A DNA stretch of 5,606 nt from Chlorobiota bacterium. GTDB taxonomy: Bacteria > Bacteroidota > Bacteroidia > Bacteroidales > F082. Within the stretch, counting starts at the first letter, position 1. Each line of letters begins with the position of its first letter. Under the pieces are notes generated by a model. It had not been told where the DNA came from. It was given only the letters and a program-made list of their open reading frames with translations, and ran no database searches. The DNA lies in the NCBI GenBank assembly GCA_030619415.1, contig JAUXBM010000133.1, positions 1 to 5,606 on the forward strand, written 5' to 3'. Positions 1 through 5,606 of this stretch are shown here, in pieces. Position numbers and translations under genes: made by a program.

Positions 1-8
1 AATGCAAA

Positions 9-46
9 TAAAAATCCCTGATAATTGCGATGAATTGCCAGGGATC
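9..46 (-). terminator. Intrinsic terminator downstream of pckA
   Basis: On the minus strand, ATCCCTG (from plus-strand 39-45) pairs perfectly with CAGGGAT (from 14-20). A second 4-bp AATT/AATT stem (33-36 with 23-26) lies inside it and closes a six-base loop. The outer stem is followed directly by a T-rich run (TTTTTATTTG when read on the minus strand). The structure begins about 20 bases past the pckA stop codon, the expected place for a Rho-independent terminator. The two-base mismatch between the stems makes it an imperfect hairpin, but the GC-rich base plus T-tract is convincing. Confidence 0.75.
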
Positions 47-66
47 AAAAAAGTTATATCAGGTTT

Positions 67-1704
67 CTATTTATGCGGCCCTGCTTTTACCAGCGCCTTT
101 CCATCGTCATTGTCAGTGTATTGTTCAAAATTGGCGATGAACAGTCCGGCCAGTTCTTCTGCTTTGTTATACCATTCCTGGGTATCGGAATAAGTGTCGC
201 GTGGATCTAAAATACCGGCATCAACTCCCGGCAGGGAAGTTGGAATTTCAAAATCGAAAATAGGCAATGTTTTCGTTTCTGCCTGTTCAATCGATCCCTC
301 AAGTATCGCATCGATTATCCCACGTGTATCCTTGATTGATATTCTTTTTCCGGTTCCATTCCAGCCTGTATTAACCAGATAAGCTTCGGCTCCATTTTCT
401 TCCATTCGCTTAACCAGTTCCTGTCCGTATTTGGTGGGGTGAAGCGTTAGGAATGCGGCCCCGAAACAAGCTGAAAATGCGGGCCTTGGAGTAGTAATCC
501 CAAGTTCAGTACCGGCAAGTTTGGCTGTGAAACCAGAAAGGAAATGGTACTGCGTTTGCTCAGGTGTAAGTTTGGCTACGGGGGGCATCACTCCAAATGC
601 GTCTGCGGTTAAGAAGATCACTTTTGTTGCAGGCCCGGCTTTTGATACCGGTTTGACGATATTGTCAATGTGGTAAATCGGGTAAGAAACACGCGTATTC
701 TGCGTTACAGATGCGTCATCGTAATTGATCTTGCCATTTTTATCTACGCTTAAATTCTCAAGAAGGGCGTCGCGTCTAATGGCATTGTAAATATCCGGTT
801 CACTTTCTTTATCCAGATTGATGCATTTTGCATAGCAGCCTCCTTCAAAATTAAATATACCTTCATCATCCCAGCCATGTTCGTCATCGCCGATAAGTGC
901 CCTTTTTGGATCGGTTGACAGGGTGGTTTTGCCTGTTCCCGACAGACCGAAGAAAATAGCTGTATCGCCATCTTTTCCAACATTTGCTGAACAGTGCATG
1001 GCTGCAATCCCTTTCAATGGGAGATAATAATTCATAATTGAAAAAATACCTTTTTTCATCTCGCCACCATACCAACTGCCACCAACTACCGCTTTGCCTT
1101 CGGTTAGGTTAAAGGCTACGAAGTTTTCAGAATTGAAAGGCACGCCATCCATCCGTTTCATTGATTTCCAATCAGGGTTAATCGTCTTGGCAGCATTGAG
1201 CATTACAAAATTCGGCTCATAGTTTTCTAACTCCTCTTCTGAAGGCCGGATAAACATATTTTTGACAAAATGAGCCTGCCAGGCTACTTCAAGAATAAAA
1301 CGGACACTCAGACGTGTATCCTCATTGGATCCGGCATAGCCGTCAACTACATAAAGTTTTTTTCCTGACAACTGTTTGGCGCCAAGCTTGTACAATTTCT
1401 TCCAGGTTTCCTGGTCAACCGGTTTATTGTCGGATGTTTTTGCTTGCTCGGCCCACCATACTGTATCTTTGGTTTTCTCGTCGTAAACGATGTATTTGTC
1501 TTTTGGAGAACGTCCGGTAAATATACCGGTCATCACGTTAACAGCTCCCGATTCAGTCAGGACGCCTACTTCATATCCTTCAAGATCGGATTTGAGTTCC
1601 TCCTCATACAATTTGTCGTATGATGGATTGTAAATAATTTCTTTTACATCAGTTATGCCGTAACTTTCCAGGTCGGCTTTAATTTTGCTTAAATCTCTCA
1701 CCAT
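67..1704 (-). CDS. pckA: Phosphoenolpyruvate carboxykinase (ATP-type)
   Basis: Cytosolic enzyme (EC 4.1.1.49) that interconverts oxaloacetate + ATP and PEP + CO2 + ADP. It is the entry step of gluconeogenesis; in many fermenting Bacteroidota it is thought to run towards oxaloacetate to fix CO2 and conserve ATP. The protein is 545 residues, close to the usual 530-540. Visible family hallmarks are substrate-binding Arg65 in TGRSPKD; Tyr212 and Lys217/Lys218 in WYGGEMKKG; His237 in MHCSANVG; the kinase-1a P-loop GLSGTGKTT (253-261, Lys259); the metal-binding signature [11 protein letters not shown] (270-280, Asp273/Asp274); and Arg338 in NTRVSYP. All match catalytic positions known from the E. 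coli enzyme, so it should be active. I chose the start at 1704 because [20 protein letters not shown] aligns with the N-terminus of known PckA. An ATG 30 codons upstream (1794) lies inside the ppdK terminator hairpin and would add an unrelated extension. There is no Shine-Dalgarno motif; the leader is A-rich, as usual in this phylum. I found no clean TAnnTTTG promoter in the 139-bp gap to ppdK; TAATTTG (minus strand, about 1750-1756) is one base short of it. Confidence 0.97.
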   Translation of the reverse strand: MVRDLSKIKADLESYGITDVKEIIYNPSYDKLYEEELKSDLEGYEVGVLTESGAVNVMTGIFTGRSPKDKYIVYDEKTKDTVWWAEQAKTSDNKPVDQETWKKLYKLGAKQLSGKKLYVVDGYAGSNEDTRLSVRFILEVAWQAHFVKNMFIRPSEEELENYEPNFVMLNAAKTINPDWKSMKRMDGVPFNSENFVAFNLTEGKAVVGGSWYGGEMKKGIFSIMNYYLPLKGIAAMHCSANVGKDGDTAIFFGLSGTGKTTLSTDPKRALIGDDEHGWDDEGIFNFEGGCYAKCINLDKESEPDIYNAIRRDALLENLSVDKNGKINYDDASVTQNTRVSYPIYHIDNIVKPVSKAGPATKVIFLTADAFGVMPPVAKLTPEQTQYHFLSGFTAKLAGTELGITTPRPAFSACFGAAFLTLHPTKYGQELVKRMEENGAEAYLVNTGWNGTGKRISIKDTRGIIDAILEGSIEQAETKTLPIFDFEIPTSLPGVDAGILDPRDTYSDTQEWYNKAEELAGLFIANFEQYTDNDDGKALVKAGPHK

Positions 1705-1728
1705 GTGATTTAGTTTTTGGTTTATTAT

Positions 1729-1744
1729 TGATTTGATTAAATCA
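1729..1744. repeat. Short inverted repeat in the pckA leader
   Basis: TGATTT (1729-1734) and AAATCA (1739-1744) form a perfect 6-bp inverted repeat with a 4-bp GATT spacer, 25 to 40 bases upstream of the pckA start codon. It could be a regulator-binding site or a weak hairpin in the 5' untranslated leader. The DNA here is very A/T-rich, so a repeat of this size could arise by chance, and no regulator can be named from it. Confidence 0.3.
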
Positions 1745-1778
1745 GGCTGCAAATTACAAATTTCTGACTTATGGGAAT

Positions 1779-1806
1779 AAAAAAAGCCACTCAAAAAGTG
1801 GCTTTT
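1779..1806 (-). terminator. Intrinsic terminator between ppdK and pckA
   Basis: A perfect 10-bp stem pairs 1782-1791 with 1797-1806, with GCCACT/AGTGGC as the GC-rich core and a five-base loop (1792-1796). Read on the minus strand it is followed by seven T residues (complement of 1779-1785) and then ATTCCC. It begins about 37 bases after the ppdK stop codon and about 75 bases before the pckA start, so it should end most ppdK transcripts before pckA. The plus-strand side has only four T residues (1803-1806), so its main direction is minus. Confidence 0.88.
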
Positions 1807-1843
1807 ATTCGTATTTATTTCAAAGTTTTTAAATCGCAGGAAA

Positions 1844-4594
1844 TTATTTGTTCTTGCGTTTCCAGCTTTTTGAATTTACAATCCTTGACTGAGCCGCTGC
1901 AAGACGTGCAATTGGCACCCTGTAAGGTGAACAGCTTACGTAATGTAAACCAACACGGTGGCAGAATTCGATTGAACTTGGCTCTCCTCCATGTTCACCA
2001 CAAATACCCAGTTTGATTTTTCGACGGGTCTTCTTTCCTTTTTTAACGGCGGTTTCAATCAGTTGTCCAACGCCTTCCTGGTCGAGTGCCTGGAATGGAT
2101 CTTCTTTCAATAATCCTTTATCAAGATAAACTTTCAGGAATTTACCAGCATCGTCGCGTGAATAACCAAAGGTCATCTGCGTAAGGTCATTTGTTCCAAA
2201 AGAGAAGAACTCGGCTGATTTAGCAATCTCATCTGCGGTAAGTGCAGCACGCGGAATTTCAATCATTGTTCCAACCAGGTAATCAATCTTCTTGCCTCTT
2301 TCTTCGAAAACTTTATTTACAGTCTCCCTTACAATTTGCTCCTGCATTTTCATTTCAGCAGCTGTTCCTGTTAAAGGAATCATAATTTCAGGATGTGTTT
2401 TCACTTTTCTGTCCTTCAAATTCATTGCAGCTTCAATGATTGCCCTTGTTTGCATTTCTGTAATTTCAGGATAAGTATTTCCCAAACGGCAGCCACGGTG
2501 TCCAAGCATCGGGTTAACCTCTGAAAGGTCTTCAACTTTTTCCTGGATGACTTTCAGGCTAACACCCATGACATCAGCCATTTCCTGCTGACCTTTTTTG
2601 TCGTGCGGAACAAATTCATGCAATGGTGGATCAAGCAGACGGACTGTTACAGGTAGGTCGTGCATTGCTTCAAAGATACCTTCGAAGTCGGTGCGCTGAA
2701 TAGGCAACAATCTGTCGAGTGCTTCTCTACGGCCTTTTTCATCTTCGGCAAGAATCATCTCACGCATGGCCACAATTTTTTCGTCGCCAAAAAACATATG
2801 TTCAGTACGGCAAAGGCCAATTCCCTGTGCACCAAAATCTCTTGCAACTTGTGCGTCAAAGGGTGTATCAGCATTGGTGCGGACAAGCATTTTTGCTCTT
2901 TTGTCAGAAAGTTTCATCAGCTTACCAAAGTCACCGCTTAATTCAGGTTCAACAGTGGAAATTTTTCCATCATAAACTTCACCGGTAGATCCGTTCAGTG
3001 AAATGAAATCGCCTTCCTTATACGTTTTACCATCCATTAAGAGCATTCGGTTTTTGTAATTGATTTTTACACCACCTGCCCCGGAAATACAACATTTACC
3101 CATGCCACGGGCAACAACAGCAGCGTGTGATGTCATACCACCACGAGCCGTTAAGATACCCTGGGCAGAATCCATTCCAGCCAGGTCTTCAGGAGACGTT
3201 TCTATACGCACAAGGATTACTTTTTTATTGTCATCGTGCCATGCCACCGCATCTTCAGCATGAAATACAATCTGACCAGTTGCAGCTCCTGGTGATGCAG
3301 GTAAACCTTTTGCCATCACTTTTCCATTCTTAATAGCCTCTTCATCAAAAACAGGGTGAAGTAACTCATCAAGTTTTTCAGGGTCCATGCGCATCAGTGC
3401 ATCATCTCTCTTGATCTGCTTTTCGGTGAGTAAATCCATTGCGATTTTAATCATGGCAGCACCCGTTCGTTTTCCATTACGCGTTTGAAGCAGCCACAAT
3501 TTACCTTCCTGGATCGTGAACTCAATATCCTGCATATCGTGATAATGGTCTTCAAGTTTTTGCTGGGTTTCGTCCAATTCCTTGTAGATTTCAGGCATGG
3601 TCTCTTCCAATGACGGGAAACTTTTTGCCCTTACTTCTTCAGTCACCTGTGCCAATTCAGCCCAACGTTTTGAACCTTCAAGTGTAATTTGCTGAGGGGT
3701 GCGGATCCCTGCAACAACATCTTCACCCTGGGCATTGATCAGGTATTCACCGTTAAATATGTTTTCGCCGGTAGCAGCATCACGTGTAAACGCAACACCG
3801 GTTGCCGATCCATCGCCCATATTTCCAAATACCATCGCCTGAACATTCACGGCCGTTCCCCACTCATCCGGAATCTTTTCCATTTTGCGGTAAAGAATCG
3901 CCCGGTCGTTCATCCAGCTATCAAATACTGACATAACCGACCCCCAAAGTTGTTCCCATGGATCAACCGGGAAATCATGTCCGGTTTGTTTCTTAACCGC
4001 AGCTTTGAAACGCTTAACAAGTTCTTTAAGGTCGTCAACTGAAAGGTCGGTATCCAGTTCAACGTCTTTCTCTTCCTTCATATTATCGATAATCTCCTCG
4101 AATGGATCAGGGTCTTCTTTGGATACAGGTTTCATTCCAAGAACTACATCACCAAACATCTGTACAAACCTGCGATATGAATCCCATGCAAAACGTCCAT
4201 TGCCTGATTTCTTTGCAATTCCCTCAACAGCTTCATCATTCAGCCCGAGGTTAAGTACTGTATCCATCATGCCGGGCATTGATGCCCTGGCGCCGGAACG
4301 GACAGACAGCAACAATGGGTTTTCTTTGTCACCAAAAGTAGTACCCATAATTTGTTCCAACCGAACTACAGCTTTTTCAACTTCTTCTTTGATCAATTTT
4401 ACTGCCGAATCTTTTCCCTTTTCATTGTAAAGGGTACAAATTTCAGTAGTGATTGTAAATCCCGGAGGAACCGGAACTCCAATAAGGTTCATTTCAGCAA
4501 GGTTGGCACCTTTGCCACCAAGTAAATTTTTCATCTTTGCGTTACCATCGGCAGTACGATCGCCGAATGAATAAACATGCTTTGTTTTAGCCAT
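1844..4594 (-). CDS. ppdK: Pyruvate, phosphate dikinase (PPDK)
   Basis: Cytosolic enzyme (EC 2.7.9.1) that reversibly converts pyruvate + ATP + Pi to PEP + AMP + PPi through a phosphohistidine on a swivelling domain. At 916 residues it is slightly longer than the roughly 870-890 of well-studied microbial PPDKs. The N-terminal ATP-grasp nucleotide-binding region spans about 1-375, with Lys28 in GGKGAN, Arg99 in [15 protein letters not shown], Asp356/Glu358, and Gln370/Arg372 in LQTR. The central phosphohistidine domain (about 425-540) carries [13 protein letters not shown], with His490 as phosphocarrier and Thr488 at the position that the PPDK regulatory protein phosphorylates in other organisms. 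The C-terminal PEP/pyruvate TIM barrel (about 565-900) shows Arg596 in CRTEH, Arg652 in VRLLDPP, Glu779, Asn802 in FGTNDLTQ and Cys865 in GICGEHGG. These sit at a constant offset of 34-35 from the Clostridium symbiosum catalytic residues. The ATG at 4594 gives [11 protein letters not shown], a normal PPDK N-terminus; the upstream sequence is A/T-rich with no Shine-Dalgarno. The very basic tail (SWKRKNK) is unremarkable. The gene is followed by its own terminator and then by pckA. Confidence 0.98.
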   Translation of the reverse strand: MAKTKHVYSFGDRTADGNAKMKNLLGGKGANLAEMNLIGVPVPPGFTITTEICTLYNEKGKDSAVKLIKEEVEKAVVRLEQIMGTTFGDKENPLLLSVRSGARASMPGMMDTVLNLGLNDEAVEGIAKKSGNGRFAWDSYRRFVQMFGDVVLGMKPVSKEDPDPFEEIIDNMKEEKDVELDTDLSVDDLKELVKRFKAAVKKQTGHDFPVDPWEQLWGSVMSVFDSWMNDRAILYRKMEKIPDEWGTAVNVQAMVFGNMGDGSATGVAFTRDAATGENIFNGEYLINAQGEDVVAGIRTPQQITLEGSKRWAELAQVTEEVRAKSFPSLEETMPEIYKELDETQQKLEDHYHDMQDIEFTIQEGKLWLLQTRNGKRTGAAMIKIAMDLLTEKQIKRDDALMRMDPEKLDELLHPVFDEEAIKNGKVMAKGLPASPGAATGQIVFHAEDAVAWHDDNKKVILVRIETSPEDLAGMDSAQGILTARGGMTSHAAVVARGMGKCCISGAGGVKINYKNRMLLMDGKTYKEGDFISLNGSTGEVYDGKISTVEPELSGDFGKLMKLSDKRAKMLVRTNADTPFDAQVARDFGAQGIGLCRTEHMFFGDEKIVAMREMILAEDEKGRREALDRLLPIQRTDFEGIFEAMHDLPVTVRLLDPPLHEFVPHDKKGQQEMADVMGVSLKVIQEKVEDLSEVNPMLGHRGCRLGNTYPEITEMQTRAIIEAAMNLKDRKVKTHPEIMIPLTGTAAEMKMQEQIVRETVNKVFEERGKKIDYLVGTMIEIPRAALTADEIAKSAEFFSFGTNDLTQMTFGYSRDDAGKFLKVYLDKGLLKEDPFQALDQEGVGQLIETAVKKGKKTRRKIKLGICGEHGGEPSSIEFCHRVGLHYVSCSPYRVPIARLAAAQSRIVNSKSWKRKNK

Positions 4595-4630
4595 TTTTAT
4601 AAAATTATTTTAAATATTTATGGTCTGTTT

Positions 4631-4667
4631 TTCAGGGTCGCAAAAGTACTAAAATTAATACCCTGAA
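4631..4667. repeat. 8-bp inverted repeat bracketing the putative ppdK -7 element
   Basis: TTCAGGGT (4631-4638) and ACCCTGAA (4660-4667) are exact inverted copies separated by 21 bases, with arm centres 29 bp apart. The spacer contains the candidate ppdK -7 element (4641-4648). One arm would therefore cover the expected transcription start and the other would lie in the -20 to -30 region. This arrangement fits a site where a dimeric regulator could block polymerase. A leader-RNA hairpin is less likely because only one arm would be transcribed. The repeat itself is directly visible; its function is inference. Confidence 0.45.
4641..4648 (-). promoter_or_regulatory. Candidate ppdK promoter (-7 element)
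   Basis: Read on the minus strand this is TACTTTTG, an exact match to the Bacteroidota -7 consensus TAnnTTTG, 46 bases upstream of the ppdK start codon. That would give a leader of roughly 40 nucleotides. No TTG is found at the usual -33 distance, so the match is half of the full promoter. This could mean a weak or activator-dependent promoter. Confidence 0.45.
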
Positions 4668-4704
4668 TTACTGGATTTATCAATAAAAAAAGTTAAAGGA
4701 GAAC

Positions 4705-4738
4705 GCAATCGATTGCACTTTGATAAAACCTGATTGCA
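4705..4738. promoter_or_regulatory. Candidate operator: CG-centred palindrome plus a repeated half-site
   Basis: GCAATCGATTGC (4705-4716) is a perfect 12-bp palindrome with a central CG, the general layout of operators bound by LacI/PurR-family regulators. Its right half, GATTGCA (4711-4717), recurs as GATTGCA at 4732-4738, exactly 21 bp (about two helical turns) away on the same strand. The site lies between the two divergent promoter candidates, about 57 bp upstream of the ppdK -7 element and about 36 bp upstream of the -33 element of the rightward gene. It could therefore act on either. The regulator is not encoded in this window. Confidence 0.4.
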
Positions 4739-4751
4739 AACAACCGGGATA

Positions 4752-4783
4752 TTGAATCTGGATGATTTAAGGTTGTAGTTTTG
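4752..4783 (+). promoter_or_regulatory. Candidate promoter of the secreted-protein gene
   Basis: TTG (4752-4754) lies 21 bases before TAGTTTTG (4776-4783). This fits the Bacteroidota housekeeping promoter pattern of a -33 TTG, a spacer of about 19-21 bases, and a -7 TAnnTTTG. Transcription would start near 4790, leaving a leader of about 45-50 bases before the ATG at 4837. No Shine-Dalgarno sequence precedes the ATG. Confidence 0.55.
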
Positions 4784-4836
4784 TGCGTCTGTTTTGGCTT
4801 AATATTTGTGATTTTAAAAGATGTAAAATCCACGGA

Positions 4837-5606
4837 ATGAAAAAGAATATACTCTTTGTAATCTTTTTGATGCTCAGTCAGCTAATGACGAATGCACAGG
4901 TGAATGCCCTCTTTGTGAACGATAACAGCATCAATGAACAAAACACCGAAACAATTTATCAGATTTTGAAACAATACCTTGGAACGCTTCCTTATTTTGA
5001 TGCTGTTGACAGTTTAAGATCGCCTGATTTTTCGGAAATAACGGAATACAACCTGGTCATCTGGTATTGTGGCGCCGACGAAGATGATTTATATTTCTGG
5101 AATAACAATCACCAGGATAATCCCTACCTCTCTGAATATCTTGATGGCGGTGGTAGTTTATGGGTTATCGGGAGCGGATTTTTAAATGCCAGATATATTA
5201 AACCACCACGCGAATTTAAGAGCGGTACTTTTTTATATGATTACATTGGTATTGATAGGTGGGCGGTTGAATCATATACAAGCGATGGTGGCTTTGGCGC
5301 ACCTGAATTGGTTATTGCTCCCGGCACACCTGTGAATACGCTAACACTTGATATTATAAAATGGGAAAATCCGCCGGAAGCATTTATTGATGGGTGCGAC
5401 CTGGTAGAAGGCTGCTTTGCTGCTTATATATTTGGTCCTAATACATACATGCTATACGGTGAAAAACCGGCTTTTTACTATTCAGAAAACAAATTCGAAA
5501 ACATGACTTTTACTTTCGATCCAGCCGTTATGGATTCAAAGGGTGACATGTCATACCTTTTGTCAGACGTACTTATTTTTTACGAAGATGTATTGTCAGG
5601 TATTGA
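4837..5606 (+). CDS. Secreted protein of unknown function, GATase-like fold (3' end missing)
   Basis: I do not recognise a named family. The reading frame is open from the ATG at 4837 to the window edge, giving 256 codons plus two bases, so the C-terminus is missing. Residues 1-20 are a typical signal peptide: MKKN, a hydrophobic core (ILFVIFLML), and predicted signal peptidase I cleavage after TNA. Gln21 would become the first mature residue, common in Bacteroidota exported proteins. Residues 22-252 read as alternating strands and helices: strand ALFVND (24-29), helix about 36-48, strand YNLVIWYCG (71-79), helix/turn LSEYLDGGGSLWVIGSG (98-114), and a closing segment near 215-252. This order resembles the GATase1-like domain of secreted Bacteroidota proteins, which often also carry Ig-like and type IX sorting domains. 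No nucleophile-elbow G-x-C-x-G is seen; the cysteines are Cys78, Cys187 and Cys193. It is probably non-enzymatic, perhaps a binding or structural domain. The frame and signal peptide are clear; the fold is inference from pattern only. Confidence 0.85.
   Translation, partial: MKKNILFVIFLMLSQLMTNAQVNALFVNDNSINEQNTETIYQILKQYLGTLPYFDAVDSLRSPDFSEITEYNLVIWYCGADEDDLYFWNNNHQDNPYLSEYLDGGGSLWVIGSGFLNARYIKPPREFKSGTFLYDYIGIDRWAVESYTSDGGFGAPELVIAPGTPVNTLTLDIIKWENPPEAFIDGCDLVEGCFAAYIFGPNTYMLYGEKPAFYYSENKFENMTFTFDPAVMDSKGDMSYLLSDVLIFYEDVLSGI

Noticed and set aside
1750..1757. TAATTTGC on the minus strand as a pckA -7 promoter element
   Set aside because: The spacing is one base short of TAnnTTTG and no TTG lies at the -33 distance, so it is too weak to list as a promoter.
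1705..1794. 30-codon in-frame N-terminal extension of pckA starting at the ATG at 1794
   Set aside because: It starts inside the ppdK terminator hairpin, adds sequence unlike any PckA N-terminus, and the start at 1704 already matches the family N-terminus and length.
1771..2016. 81-codon plus-strand open frame spanning the ppdK terminator and 3' end
   Set aside because: It begins inside the terminator region and then runs antisense to conserved ppdK sequence, with no supporting signal for translation.
2660..2988. Several overlapping plus-strand open frames opposite the middle of ppdK
   Set aside because: They overlap one another in different frames and lie opposite conserved PPDK catalytic sequence, so they are shadows of the real gene.
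4005..4430. 141-codon open frame on the plus strand, antisense to ppdK
   Set aside because: Its serine-rich composition is the mirror of the lysine/glutamate/aspartate-rich coding strand of ppdK. It has no domain, signal or start context and lies wholly inside a clearly real gene.
4800..4808. TAATATTTG as an alternative -7 element for the rightward gene
   Set aside because: It has one base too many between TA and TTTG and no suitable upstream TTG; the element at 4776-4783 fits the consensus exactly.

Overview
The window looks like chromosomal DNA from a member of the phylum Bacteroidota, probably an environmental or gut-type Bacteroidales/Marinilabiliales-like organism (the order is inference). 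The evidence is moderate-to-low G+C, start codons preceded by A/T-rich sequence without a Shine-Dalgarno motif, Bacteroidota-type TAnnTTTG -7 promoter elements, and a signal peptide with glutamine just after the predicted cleavage site, as is typical of this phylum.

Layout. Most of the window (67-4594) is on the minus strand and holds two tandem genes of the phosphoenolpyruvate (PEP) node. Upstream is ppdK (1844-4594), encoding pyruvate, phosphate dikinase. It is followed by an intrinsic terminator (1779-1806) and then by pckA (67-1704), encoding ATP-type PEP carboxykinase, which ends at its own terminator (about 9-46). Both proteins are full length, with every catalytic residue I could check in place. 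A 242-bp intergenic region (4595-4836) separates ppdK from a divergent plus-strand gene that starts at 4837 and runs off the right edge. That gene encodes a secreted protein of unknown function whose N-terminal region looks like a glutamine-amidotransferase-like (flavodoxin-like) alpha/beta domain without an obvious catalytic cysteine.

How the genes work together. PpdK interconverts pyruvate and PEP, and PckA interconverts PEP and oxaloacetate. Together they form a reversible pyruvate-PEP-oxaloacetate link that serves gluconeogenesis or, in fermenting Bacteroidota, CO2 fixation into C4 acids. The terminator between them suggests they are controlled separately, at least in part. The secreted protein has no evident metabolic link and may simply be a neighbour.

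I see no striking new multi-gene system here. The least explained part is the divergent intergenic region. It has a perfect 12-bp palindrome with a central CG, resembling LacI-family operators; a copy of its half-site exactly 21 bp further on; an 8-bp inverted repeat bracketing the putative ppdK -7 element; and a good promoter match for the secreted-protein gene.
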